A stretch of 64,000 nt of DNA from Brevibacillus dissolubilis. GTDB lineage: Bacteria; Bacillota; Bacilli; Brevibacillales; Brevibacillaceae. Under the pieces are notes generated by a model that was not told the origin of the DNA, did no database searches, and was given only the letters and a program-made list of their open reading frames with translations. The stretch lies in NCBI RefSeq assembly GCF_006170445.1, contig NZ_VCNA01000004.1:248001-312000 (forward strand), in the 5' to 3' direction. Position 1 is the first letter of the stretch. Every line of letters starts with the position of its first letter. Position numbers and translations under genes: made by a program. Positions 1-8,059 of the stretch are shown one piece after another.

Positions 1-931
1 GCTGTATGAGCGGATCCGCTTGATTGAGACCAACCTGTTGGCGGATCACTTATCGGTCAGCTATCTTCGCTATTTTCAGATCGTACGCCGCGAATTCCAT
101 AGAGCGATTGAACCTGCCATTGATTTGGAGCGGTTCCTTCCCCATCTGCCTACCCGCGAAACCAGAATGGTCGCCTATCTGACTCTCGCCCGACACTATC
201 ACGTGATGAGTGACTGGATCAAGATGGAGCTGTATGCAGACCTGCTCCGTGAAACCGCATACGGACACGATGACAGTATGTACGGGTATGCCCTCGTGCT
301 CAAAGGCGGTGCGCTCAACGAACAGGCCCGCTTTGAGGAAGCGGTCGTGATCTGTGACCAATACGCCGAGATCAACGATGAATTCAGAGAGTTTGCCCGC
401 GGCAACAAGCTCATCTACCTGGTTAATATGGGCAAACAAGAGTATATTAATGACTTAATCAGCTATGCCATCCGCAGTAAAGAAATTGAGGGCTCGTTTA
501 AGCCGATCATGCTTTACTTATGGAAACATAATAAGACGGAAGAATTGGGCAGATACATATCCACGGTTGCCCCCATCCTGCAGCCGGTCAAGAATCTGAC
601 GAGTCCTCTGCAGCAAAAGTATTACCTGTATTTTTACTATTTTAAATCTCTCTATCATTTTGAGGTGAACCAACAGGCAGAAGCGATGGAATCTATTCTG
701 ACCGCCCTGCAGCTGGCCGATGAGGTGCAAGATTTTCTGATGATGAAACAAGTAAATGCCCTCTACCTCAAATATTCTGATTGTGCCACCTCGGAACAAT
801 CGAAGAGATTCATAGACAGACTATTAGAAGGAGGTGATATGGATATGAAAGCAAAAGTATTTACATTTGTTGCTGCTCTGGTTGTTACTGTAGGCACAAT
901 CAGATGGGAAGATTTCGGCATCGGTTACTAG
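1..931 (+). CDS. TPR-type peptide receptor, C-terminal part (cut by window edge)
   Basis: The frame is open from the first bases of the window (in-frame codons from position 2), so the TTG at position 20 is internal and the N-terminus lies outside. The visible 300 or so residues are helical TPR-like repeats (for example around YLTLARHYHV and YALVLKGGALNEQARF). They match the architecture of the complete XRE-TPR receptors at 58.4 and 60.0 kb, although the DNA-binding domain is not visible. RRNPP-family receptors (Rap/PlcR/AimR-like) bind secreted peptides in the cytoplasm. Oddly, the frame does not stop before the downstream peptide: the last 28 residues are the peptide gene at 845-931, read in the same frame. 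A dedicated ribosome site sits inside the receptor codons. Family is inferred from repeat pattern and context; the ligand is unknown. Confidence 0.7.
   Translation, partial: LYERIRLIETNLLADHLSVSYLRYFQIVRREFHRAIEPAIDLERFLPHLPTRETRMVAYLTLARHYHVMSDWIKMELYADLLRETAYGHDDSMYGYALVLKGGALNEQARFEEAVVICDQYAEINDEFREFARGNKLIYLVNMGKQEYINDLISYAIRSKEIEGSFKPIMLYLWKHNKTEELGRYISTVAPILQPVKNLTSPLQQKYYLYFYYFKSLYHFEVNQQAEAMESILTALQLADEVQDFLMMKQVNALYLKYSDCATSEQSKRFIDRLLEGGDMDMKAKVFTFVAALVVTVGTIRWEDFGIGY
845..931 (+). CDS. nested small signal-peptide precursor, 28 aa
   Basis: An ATG at 845 is preceded by a strong AGAAGGAGGTGAT ribosome site at about 826-838 (GGAGG at 830-834, ten bases before the ATG). It opens a 28-codon product: a basic start (MKAK), a hydrophobic core (VFTFVAALVVTVGT) and an aromatic/acidic tail (IRWEDFGIGY). 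This is the layout of Phr/NprX-type pheromone precursors. An alternative ATG at 839 is too close to the ribosome site. The peptide is the literal C-terminal end of the receptor frame with no stop between. It may therefore be made by internal initiation, as a fusion tail, or both. Function is inferred from layout and from the analogous receptor-peptide pairs at 58-61 kb. Confidence 0.6.
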   Translation: MKAKVFTFVAALVVTVGTIRWEDFGIGY

Positions 932-949
932 TCTGTAACCAAAACACAG

Positions 950-1028
950 GGGCTTGATCAAATGGGATGTGTCGATCTCAGCCGATTGCTCATCCCAGTC
1001 CGTCAGTTGGCGCTGACGGATGAAGCCC
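950..1028 (+). ncRNA. candidate three-way-junction RNA
   Basis: Three helices nest to form a cloverleaf-like fold. P1 pairs GGGCTT 950-955 with AAGCCC 1023-1028. P2 pairs TGGGATG 963-969 with CATCCCA 991-997 around a 21-nt loop. P3 pairs TCCGTCAG 999-1006 with CTGACGGA 1013-1020 around loop TTGGCG. All pairs are canonical, and P2 and P3 are one base apart. It lies 18 bases after the peptide stop and 70 bases before a strong terminator, so it could be the 3' UTR of the receptor-peptide transcript or a leader RNA upstream of the regulator at 1267. It matches no riboswitch or tRNA I recognise. Confidence 0.4.
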
Positions 1029-1097
1029 TTGTTGTTCCCTTTCTGTTACGCTTCACTTGTTTTCACATCAATTATATAACTAATGTGGATATTCCAC

Positions 1098-1130
1098 AAG
1101 CACTCAACAATGTTGAGTGCTTTCTTTTTT
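1098..1130 (+). terminator. intrinsic terminator
   Basis: A perfect 11-bp stem (AAGCACTCAAC 1098-1108 with GTTGAGTGCTT 1112-1122, loop AAT) is followed by a T-rich tract CTTTTTTT. It ends the transcript of the receptor/peptide gene and the structured RNA. Confidence 0.85.
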
Positions 1131-1266
1131 TAACATTTCCGCGACAATCGGAGAATTTATACTATTTTCTATTTTTTCATAGGGGTCAATTCCGAGAAAA
1201 TGCAAGTAATTTAGTAAAGTAGTTAATCATTTACATGAAAATTACATGCTTAAAAAGAAGAGGTGA

Positions 1267-2625
1267 ATGGGAGTGCTGCAAACGTATGACCCCCACCCCA
1301 TCCGGATCGAGCTTCGGCAACGATTGCAAGATATGCTTGCTGAACGAGGTTGGAAACGGAAACACCTGGCCGCTGCGACTGGTCTTGAGCCTGTGACGAT
1401 CAGTAACCTGCTAAACAACAAACAGGCACTACAGCTCTATCAGCTGGACGCGATCACTAGTGCCTTTGAGCTGCCAAAGGGTTTTTGGTACAAATATTAT
1501 GTGGCGGAATGCTGCAATGAAGCTGGTCGCCTGCGGCCCGGTAAAATTGGACGGTTCGTGCTTCGTTGTCTGAAGCTGGACAAGCACGTCGTCATCAGCC
1601 ATCTGCTGCAAATTCTGCTTGAAGATGAGGATGTTCAGCGTATTATGAACATCCTGCTCGACATCGCCGAGACGATCTATCATTCCTCGCTGCGCCCACT
1701 CGCTCTCCCCTACTATGACAGGGTGATCGACTTGGAGACGAAGCGGGGCGAACGGCTTGCCATCTGTTATTTTCACCGTTTCCTGATCGTGCGTGAGCAG
1801 AATTTCCGCAGATTGGGCGTAGAGGCACTGCACCGGCTGGTCGAGTATCTGCACCTGTTGCCAGAACACTATCAGGCAGAAGATGACCGTGGCCGGATCG
1901 TTGAGTCCAACTTGCGCTTGGAAGCCTACCAGGAAGTGCTGGCCTATTATCAACTGCGGGGAAATTGGCCGAAGCTGAAGCGGTATGCTGAGGAATTGGA
2001 AGCACTTGGATTGGAAAAGGGGAAAGATGAGTACCTGGGGGAAGCTCTTTTGAATAAAGCGACAGCAGAACGGGAGATGGGGCAAAAAGAGGAAGCCCTC
2101 ACCTCCCTCACGAGATGCGCGGAAATCTCTCCTGCCTATGCCCGACTGGCAGAAGGCGGTACCTTAGCCACCCTGGTCCGTAACGGACAGATCGAGTATG
2201 TGGACCAGTACCGGGAATGGTGTCAGACAGATGAAGAGCTCTTCACGATGCTGCCACTGGGGATTTGGGCCTATTTGCATTTAGATATGCTGGATCAGGC
2301 GAAGCTGCTCCTGACCGAATTTGATAAAAAAGCGGAGACGATGTGCCAATCGGAAACCTTTGCCTGGAGCAGAGACTGCATCCGCTTCCTACAAGCCAGA
2401 GCGACATACTACTTCCGTACGAGGGAGCTGGACTTAGCCATGCAGGACACTGCTTCCCTCCTCCACTTCGCCAAACGTCTCGGTGATGTGGAAGTACTGA
2501 CCAAACACAGTGAATATATGCTTCGGATGCTCTCACAAGTCTCCCAAACATCAGAATGCATCCCTGAAACAATCAGTGCGTGCCCCTCTGTCCTCCAAGA
2601 AAAAGGGACACGCTACTCAAACTGA
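1267..2625 (+). CDS. XRE-type helix-turn-helix/TPR transcriptional regulator
   Basis: A 452-residue protein. Residues about 14-70 form an XRE helix-turn-helix (WKRKHLAAATGLEPVTISNLLNN) and the rest is TPR-like helices, including GEALLNKATAEREMGQKEEALTSLTRCAEISP. This is the plan of RRNPP regulators, which bind DNA through the N-terminus and sense a peptide through the repeats. It is a close paralogue of the proteins at 26.5-27.8 kb and 25.6-26.5 kb, sharing the TISNLLNNKQ motif, the AECCN motif and RLRP. The ATG at 1267 follows AAGAGGTGA; a GTG six bases later is an alternative start. No peptide gene is visible downstream, so a peptide ligand is not shown. Targets are unknown. Confidence 0.75.
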   Translation: MGVLQTYDPHPIRIELRQRLQDMLAERGWKRKHLAAATGLEPVTISNLLNNKQALQLYQLDAITSAFELPKGFWYKYYVAECCNEAGRLRPGKIGRFVLRCLKLDKHVVISHLLQILLEDEDVQRIMNILLDIAETIYHSSLRPLALPYYDRVIDLETKRGERLAICYFHRFLIVREQNFRRLGVEALHRLVEYLHLLPEHYQAEDDRGRIVESNLRLEAYQEVLAYYQLRGNWPKLKRYAEELEALGLEKGKDEYLGEALLNKATAEREMGQKEEALTSLTRCAEISPAYARLAEGGTLATLVRNGQIEYVDQYREWCQTDEELFTMLPLGIWAYLHLDMLDQAKLLLTEFDKKAETMCQSETFAWSRDCIRFLQARATYYFRTRELDLAMQDTASLLHFAKRLGDVEVLTKHSEYMLRMLSQVSQTSECIPETISACPSVLQEKGTRYSN

Positions 2626-2727
2626 ACAGGAACATTTTACAAAATAGGAAGGTCGAAGGGCAATGATGAAAAGGTACTAGTACATTCGTCTAGTATGATA
2701 CATAAAAAGTTTCTCCTGCTCCTTAAG

Positions 2728-2757
2728 TTGAAGAATTCGCGAAACATTTGTTACAAT
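2728..2757 (+). promoter_or_regulatory. predicted sigma-A-type promoter
   Basis: TTGAAG at 2728-2733 and TACAAT at 2752-2757, spaced by 18 bp, lie about 50 bp upstream of the small gene at 2805. Confidence 0.45.
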
Positions 2758-2804
2758 CAGTCTATATAGAGATACGAAAGATTCGACCTTGGGGGTTTGA
2801 ACAA

Positions 2805-3026
2805 ATGAATATGTCACATTCCATCCGGCCAGTCGCTCCACCCGATCATGTCACCTTCGCTTTGAGCTCGACGGAAAAGCTACGCGGAATTCAGCTCACG
2901 TTTCCCTATAAGCTTCTTGGGACAGAGCGCAAAGATGAAATCTATCTGTTAGTCAGACAGGAACACGGAGGCAAGCTCCAGATGCTGTTGCATTCAGTTG
3001 GTTGCGCCTACCAAATTGTTTCATAG
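2805..3026 (+). CDS. small hypothetical protein, 73 aa
   Basis: The frame opens further upstream, but the ATG at 2805 (MNMSHSIRP) follows GGGGG at suitable spacing and sits behind a plausible promoter. The product is soluble, with no signal peptide or membrane segment. The C-terminal half (IYLLVRQEHGGKLQMLLHSVG) looks like alternating beta strands. I do not recognise the family. It stands alone between two terminators. Confidence 0.45.
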   Translation: MNMSHSIRPVAPPDHVTFALSSTEKLRGIQLTFPYKLLGTERKDEIYLLVRQEHGGKLQMLLHSVGCAYQIVS

Positions 3027-3054
3027 AAAAATAGCAAATAGGTAATAGATATGA

Positions 3055-3094
3055 GCTGCAACCTGTGAAGTGATAACAGGGTTGTGGCTTTTTG
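3055..3094 (+). terminator. probable terminator
   Basis: An imperfect stem (GCTGCAACC-TG 3055-3065 with CAGGGTTGTGGC 3077-3088) is followed by TTTTT. It sits just after the small gene ending at 3026. Confidence 0.5.
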
Positions 3095-3105
3095 GCTTGA
3101 ACATG

Positions 3106-3147
3106 AAAAAATGAGCCTCCAGCATCATGGCCGGAAGCTCATTTTTT
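3106..3147. terminator. bidirectional terminator
   Basis: A perfect 11-bp stem (AAAAAATGAGC 3106-3116 with GCTCATTTTTT 3137-3147) has a T-run on both strands. It lies 28 bases past the stop of ppaC and serves that minus-strand gene and the plus-strand gene on the other side. Confidence 0.8.
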
Positions 3148-3174
3148 ATAGTTGGCCCAAAAGAGGTGATTCTC

Positions 3175-4107
3175 TTACAGGCTGTTGAAGGTATCGGTCA
3201 ACACAGGAACGATTTGTTTCTTACGGGAAACAACGCCTGCGAGTACTGCTTTGTTATCCACCAAGGATACGTTGTACGCTTTTTCCACAGCATGTGCTGC
3301 ACTACCAAGCGCGATCCCCACAGAATCATTGTTGATGATGTCGGTTACCACGAAGAGGAAGAGGTCGAGACCCTTCTCGTTGATGATGTTGGTGAGCGCA
3401 TCTTCTAGCTCTGCTTGGCGGGAAAGAACGTCATTGACATCAACTGCGTTGACTTGCGCGATTTCTACTTTGGAGTTACCCATTTGGAATTCTTTGGAGT
3501 CAAGGGAGATCAGTTGTGGGATGGTTTTGTCGCTCAGGTCTGCACCTGCTTTGAGCATATTCAGACCATATACTTCGAGTTCCACACCAGCGATTTCAGC
3601 CAGTTCACGCGCTGCTGCTACGTCTTCATCGGTGCAGGTTGGGGATTTGAGCAGGAGAGTGTCAGAGATGATCGCAGACAGCATGAGACCTGCGATTTCT
3701 TTGGTCACTTCCACGCCTTTTTCTTTGTACATTTTGTTGAGGATGGTGGTGGTGCAGCCTACAGGCTCAGCACGGTAGTACAGAGGGCCACTTGTCTCAA
3801 AATTGGCAATACGGTGGTGGTCGATTACTTCCGTTACAGTGACTTGGTCGATGTCATCTGCGCTTTGTTGGCGCTCGTTGTGGTCAACGAGGATGACTTC
3901 TTTCACTTCAGCAGCCACTTTCTCCACGAGGCGTGGTGCACTCACTTGGAAGTAGTCGAGCACGAATTGGGTTTCGTTGCTTACTTCGCCGAGGCGGATT
4001 GGCTCTACGTCTTGACCCAATTTGGTTTTGAGGTCAGCATATACAAGTGCAGAACAAATGGAATCGGTGTCAGGGTTTTTGTGTCCGAAGATAAATGCTT
4101 TTGCCAT
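3175..4107 (-). CDS. ppaC: manganese-dependent inorganic pyrophosphatase
   Basis: A 310-residue family II (DHH) pyrophosphatase. It hydrolyses pyrophosphate to two phosphates in the cytoplasm, pulling biosynthetic reactions forward. The metal-binding motifs are visible: [14 protein letters not shown] at the N-terminus, the VDHNE motif near residue 75, and the signature [12 protein letters not shown] near residue 95. A C-terminal DHHA2 domain carries the family's SRKKQ motif ([10 protein letters not shown]). Length is normal for the family (about 310). The start is ATG with a GGAG ribosome site. It is monocistronic, with its own promoter (4144-4173) and terminator (3106-3147). Identification is secure. 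Confidence 0.95.
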   Translation of the reverse strand: MAKAFIFGHKNPDTDSICSALVYADLKTKLGQDVEPIRLGEVSNETQFVLDYFQVSAPRLVEKVAAEVKEVILVDHNERQQSADDIDQVTVTEVIDHHRIANFETSGPLYYRAEPVGCTTTILNKMYKEKGVEVTKEIAGLMLSAIISDTLLLKSPTCTDEDVAAARELAEIAGVELEVYGLNMLKAGADLSDKTIPQLISLDSKEFQMGNSKVEIAQVNAVDVNDVLSRQAELEDALTNIINEKGLDLFLFVVTDIINNDSVGIALGSAAHAVEKAYNVSLVDNKAVLAGVVSRKKQIVPVLTDTFNSL

Positions 4108-4143
4108 GGTTATGACTCCTTTTTGTTAAGTATTAGCGTGAAA

Positions 4144-4173
4144 ATTATACCATACAATCAGAGATAATCCCAA
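4144..4173 (-). promoter_or_regulatory. ppaC promoter
   Basis: On the minus strand, TTGGGA (4168-4173) and TATAAT (4144-4149) are spaced by 18 bp, with an extended TG-N element before the -10 box. It lies 37 bp upstream of the ppaC start. Confidence 0.65.
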
Positions 4174-4358
4174 CCAAAAAACACGGAGAAAAATCCAGTG
4201 AAATCTAGCAGTTTTTAGGTGTTGCATTTTACTGGAGTGGTTCCAATGATTGGTTGTTTAGACATCATCGGATGAAATTTTTGTATATAATGAATTTATG
4301 ACTTTATACCATATAAGAAATACATAAGGGTTGGTTGTGCCTTCAGGGAGGAAGAACA

Positions 4359-5117
4359 TTGTCCAAGATTCGGCTGGAAAAAGCGTCATTCCAAAGAAAA
4401 AGCGGGGATTCGACCGCTTCGATCTTTGCGGAAATCACTCTGGAAATACAAAAACAAGAGATTGTCTGCCTGCTGGGTCCGTCTGGCTCGGGGAAATCTA
4501 CCCTGCTTCGCTGCATCAATCGGTTGGGAGAGCTTAGCTCGGGACATGTGTGGATAGATGACCGCTCGATTTTTGACCTGCCTCCACAGGAGCTGCGCAG
4601 AAGGGTCGGGATGGTGCTGCAGACCCCTTCTCTGTTTGACCTGACCGTCTGGGAAAATATCTCTTATGGCCTCCGATTAAAAGGGGCTTCGCCGGCAGAT
4701 CAGCAGAAAAGAGCACGGGAACTGATCCGGCTGGTCGGCTTAGATGAGCAGTTATTGACACGCGAGGCACTGTCTCTCTCGATCGGACAGCAGCAGCGTG
4801 TATCCATCGCGCGGACGCTCGCGAATGACCCGGAGGTACTATTGCTCGATGAGATCACCTCCGCTCTGGACCCGCAGTCGGCTCGGATTATCGAGGATTT
4901 GATCCTGCTGATCCGCGATCAACTGGGGAAAACCATCATTCTGGTGACGCACAGTATGCACACCGCCAAGCGGGTCGCCGACCGGATCGCCCTGCTGATG
5001 AATGGCAGGTTGGTGGAATATGTGGAGACGGAGCGGTTTTTCTCTCATCCCGAGCAGGAGGAAACGAAACAGTTTTTGGCTGCTTTTATGGCGGAGGAGG
5101 GTGCGGAATGGAAGTAA
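4359..5117 (+). CDS. ABC transporter ATP-binding protein, FetA-like
   Basis: An ABC ATPase of about 250 residues. It carries the Walker A GPSGSGKST, a Q-loop (MVLQTPSLF), a variant signature SLSIGQQQR (LSGGQ replaced by LSIGQ), Walker B VLLLDEITSALD and the H-loop (VTHS). It overlaps the permease at 5108 by ten bases, so the two are translationally coupled. With that UPF0014-type permease it forms a two-component exporter like E. coli FetAB (YbbLM), which lowers cytoplasmic iron during oxidative stress. The substrate is inferred from the family. Start: TTG at 4359 has GGGAGGAAG at 4346-4354; the more upstream TTG at 4335 lacks a ribosome site. Confidence 0.8.
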   Translation: MSKIRLEKASFQRKSGDSTASIFAEITLEIQKQEIVCLLGPSGSGKSTLLRCINRLGELSSGHVWIDDRSIFDLPPQELRRRVGMVLQTPSLFDLTVWENISYGLRLKGASPADQQKRARELIRLVGLDEQLLTREALSLSIGQQQRVSIARTLANDPEVLLLDEITSALDPQSARIIEDLILLIRDQLGKTIILVTHSMHTAKRVADRIALLMNGRLVEYVETERFFSHPEQEETKQFLAAFMAEEGAEWK

Positions 5118-5860
5118 GCTATTGGGGTGTGGGGTTGTCTTCTCTCGTCGTGGTCGCAGTCATCGCCATCGCCCGCTATCTGCGGCTGGGGATCACGCTG
5201 GAGCTGGCCAATGTGTCGGTTCGGGTGTTTTTCCAGCTTCTCTTGATGGGATATGTCTTGACGTATGTATTGAATGCGGAGCATCCGCTGGTGATTTTTT
5301 TCATACTGGTAGGGATGGTTGTGTACGGGGCCTATACGGTCAGCAGACGGGAGAGTATGGTTCGGCGTGCTTTTTGGATTACGTTTATCAGTATTTCGGC
5401 CGGGATTTTTCTGACGCTTGGGATCATTCTGCTTGGTCAGGTGATTGAACTGAAGGCTTATACGATCATTCCGGTGGTCAGTATGATCATCAGCAACAGT
5501 ATGAACGGGGTCAACGTGATGATGGACCGGTTAAAAGGCGAGATTCGTTCGCAAAAGCAGCAGATTGAAGCGGCACTCTGCCTGGGGGCGTCAGCCAAGG
5601 AAGCCACAGAGGAGCTGGTTCGGACGGCGATTCGTGCGTCGTTCATCCCGACCCTTAACCGGGCGCTGACGGTGGGGATTGTGACTCTGCCCGGCTCGAT
5701 GTCTGGGATGATTTTTGCCGGGATTAATCCGCTTGCCGCGGTGAAGTATCAGATGTTGATCGAGTATGTGATTATTGGGTCGGCAGCGATTTCGATCTTT
5801 TGCTCGGCATTTTTGAGTTATCGGGAGTTTTTTACCAAAGAATTGCAGTTGCGGGAATAG
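5108..5860 (+). CDS. ABC transporter permease, FetB/UPF0014 family
   Basis: A 250-residue membrane protein with about six to seven hydrophobic helices, starting MEVSYWGVGLSSLVVVAVIAI. The conserved UPF0014 core is readable: VVSMIISNSMNGVNVMMDRL, the EAALCLGAS coupling segment, and the LPGSMSGMIFAGINPL motif. It partners the ATPase just upstream. E. coli FetB is the characterised homologue (iron export). The start ATG lies within the end of the ATPase gene behind GGAGGAGGG. A terminator follows at 5872. Confidence 0.85.
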   Translation: MEVSYWGVGLSSLVVVAVIAIARYLRLGITLELANVSVRVFFQLLLMGYVLTYVLNAEHPLVIFFILVGMVVYGAYTVSRRESMVRRAFWITFISISAGIFLTLGIILLGQVIELKAYTIIPVVSMIISNSMNGVNVMMDRLKGEIRSQKQQIEAALCLGASAKEATEELVRTAIRASFIPTLNRALTVGIVTLPGSMSGMIFAGINPLAAVKYQMLIEYVIIGSAAISIFCSAFLSYREFFTKELQLRE

Positions 5861-5871
5861 TAATGCAAGAA

Positions 5872-5905
5872 AGCCGCCTTGATTTGGGCGGCTCTTACTA
5901 TTTTT
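5872..5905 (+). terminator. terminator after the FetAB-like operon
   Basis: Stem AGCCGCC (5872-5878) pairs with GGCGGCT (5887-5893), followed by CTTACTATTTTT. It is placed between converging genes. Confidence 0.65.
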
Positions 5906-5912
5906 ACTCATA

Positions 5913-8045
5913 TTAAATCGAAATCAATATCACCTCATACTGCCCCAGAAACTCTTTGACCCCCGCCACATCCACCTCGTGATGAATATGCATACTCACC
6001 CACAGATCATTCGGCAGATCATCAGCGTACTTGGACAGAAACCACTCCTCCTCTAGCGTATGCTCCAGCAGCTCGGCTTCGTCCCACTCCCGCTCCTTCA
6101 TGGCACGCAGGATTCCCAGCAGATCCACATCCCCTTCGATCTCGATGCGGCCAAATGCGTCCGGCTTCGCGACCGATAGCCCCATCGCACGCAGCATCCA
6201 TACTAGTGTCCTTGCGATAGTAGTACCCGTGAACGTATCGAACCTGTATGTGTTCCTGTTTTTCCAGATGACCCGCTGAAGGGCGCTAATCTCATAGAGC
6301 TGATAGGGCTTACGCAAGACACGCAGGACATCTTGCGCTTCTTCGTTGGCATACGCGATGGGCTCGGATGAACAGAGTATTTCCATGATCTTTTCCGGGA
6401 TGCGCTTATGTAATTTGCCGGCTCCCCCCATATAGCGCGGAGGTTTGGCGTTGACCGCTTGGCTGACGAAGATCTTGCTTTTCTTCACGTCGATGGATTG
6501 GATCGTCCAGAGCTTCCCGGCGAGGATGATGTTATCTCCCTCGGACAGCATCGCCTCTTTATCCAGCTGCCCGATTTTCTTGATGCCATCGTAGACCTCA
6601 TATTCATCATTGGTCATGAAGACAGAATAGAATTCCTTGCTGCGCAGGATTCGCTCTCCCTCAAGGCCGACGATCAGCTCTTGGCTGCCTCGGACGACTT
6701 CGAGTATCTCCTTTTCTACCATGTGCATGATGAGTGTGTGCATGTCATAGAGGCGTAGGCTATGGAATATAGGATGTTTGCCCAACCGATCAAGCAGGCT
6801 CTCCCGATCGATGCCATTGGTCTCTTGGCAGATGGAGATAATCTGGTGAAAAAGCACATCGTAGGGGACCGGATAGCCTCTCGCTGGTTCGATCCACTTC
6901 TCCAATAACAGCTCCATGACAGCCAGCGCCTGTAGCAGCTGATCGTTCGTGGTGGTATAGAGCTGCAGGTATTGATCGGTCTCCTGCTTTCGCCCAGAGC
7001 GTCCGAGCCGCTGCTTGAGGGATGAGACCGTGAAGGTGCTGTCTACTTGGATCACCAGTTCAATCTCGCCGATATCAATGCCCAACTCCAGCGAACTTGT
7101 CGCTGCTACACTTTTGGGCGTAGTGGCACTAGCCAGTGTCTTCTCCACATATTCCCGCTCTTTTTTGTCGATGGAGGAGTGGTGGGCGTAGTAGGTTTCC
7201 CCGACATGTTCCCGCATCGCCAAGCGGTTGAGCATGACCGTCATCTCCTCTACCTCTCCTCTGCTGTTGCAAAAGATAATAGACGAGCTGTTGCGAGTCA
7301 GCTCACGGATATCGGTGAACAGCTCGATTGGCTTCTTCCCCGTCTCGTCTGCTCCGAGATGCATCAGGTGAAAATGCAGGTCTTTCCCACTGCCGGCCGC
7401 TTCGATAATCTCGACATTCTCCTGATCAAATGGATCGATCCACGACTTGACGAAGGCGAAGTTGTCCACCGTGGCGGACAGACCAATGATTCTTGGGGGC
7501 ACCTTGCTATAGGCAGCTAGACGAGAGATCAACGAGCGCAACTGAACGCCGCGTTCTGTATCCAAAAACGTATGAATCTCATCAATCACGATAAACTCTA
7601 CCTCGGTAAATACCGCACGTAAAAACTCGGTTCGGTTAATGAACAGGCTCTCGATCGACTCTGGAGTAATCTGTAGGATGCCTGTCGGAGCTTGGATGAA
7701 CTTCTTCTTTTGATGCTGGCCCACGTCCCCATGCCAACGGTGAAGCGGCACTCGGATATGCTCGCATAGCTTCTCGATTCGTTCGAATTGATTGTTGATC
7801 AGAGCTTTCAGCGGGGAGATATATAAGACCTTGAGCGCCGTCTCACCCGTGTTCTCAATCAGGGTCAACAGGGGTAAAAAAGCTGCTTCTGTTTTACCAG
7901 AAGCAGTCGCGGATGAGATGACCATATGCTTTTTGGTTTGGATGATCGCGGGAATCGCCTGTTCTTGGATCGGCGTGAACTGCTCCCACTTCATGTCCCA
8001 TATTTTCTTTTGCATAGGCTTGGAGAGTAAGGAAAAGGGGTTCAT
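5913..8045 (-). CDS. Lhr-like DEAD/DEAH helicase (SngC-like, defence cassette)
   Basis: A 710-residue superfamily 2 helicase of the Lhr type. Motifs: Q-motif FTPIQEQAIP, Walker A SATASGKT (about residue 45), motif Ia ISPLKALINNQ, Walker B VIDEIHTF, motif III LSATV, motif V SLELGIDIG and motif VI QRLGRSGR. The C-terminus beyond residue 420 is a long accessory region with no motif I can name. It is the third gene of a minus-strand operon with a TerB-domain protein and a P-loop ATPase, 14 bp after the ATPase gene. The same three-part gene set defines the Shango antiphage system (SngA TerB, SngB ATPase, SngC helicase). The ATPase/helicase pair also resembles BrxD/BrxHI of some BREX systems. Membership is inferred from domain order. 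Confidence 0.75.
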   Translation of the reverse strand: MNPFSLLSKPMQKKIWDMKWEQFTPIQEQAIPAIIQTKKHMVISSATASGKTEAAFLPLLTLIENTGETALKVLYISPLKALINNQFERIEKLCEHIRVPLHRWHGDVGQHQKKKFIQAPTGILQITPESIESLFINRTEFLRAVFTEVEFIVIDEIHTFLDTERGVQLRSLISRLAAYSKVPPRIIGLSATVDNFAFVKSWIDPFDQENVEIIEAAGSGKDLHFHLMHLGADETGKKPIELFTDIRELTRNSSSIIFCNSRGEVEEMTVMLNRLAMREHVGETYYAHHSSIDKKEREYVEKTLASATTPKSVAATSSLELGIDIGEIELVIQVDSTFTVSSLKQRLGRSGRKQETDQYLQLYTTTNDQLLQALAVMELLLEKWIEPARGYPVPYDVLFHQIISICQETNGIDRESLLDRLGKHPIFHSLRLYDMHTLIMHMVEKEILEVVRGSQELIVGLEGERILRSKEFYSVFMTNDEYEVYDGIKKIGQLDKEAMLSEGDNIILAGKLWTIQSIDVKKSKIFVSQAVNAKPPRYMGGAGKLHKRIPEKIMEILCSSEPIAYANEEAQDVLRVLRKPYQLYEISALQRVIWKNRNTYRFDTFTGTTIARTLVWMLRAMGLSVAKPDAFGRIEIEGDVDLLGILRAMKEREWDEAELLEHTLEEEWFLSKYADDLPNDLWVSMHIHHEVDVAGVKEFLGQYEVILISI

Positions 8046-8059
8046 CGGTCATCTCCCTC

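Noticed and set aside
962-1222. 86-residue plus-strand frame over the structured RNA
   Set aside because: It runs through the three-way-junction candidate and the terminator, has no ribosome site, and shows no protein-like composition.
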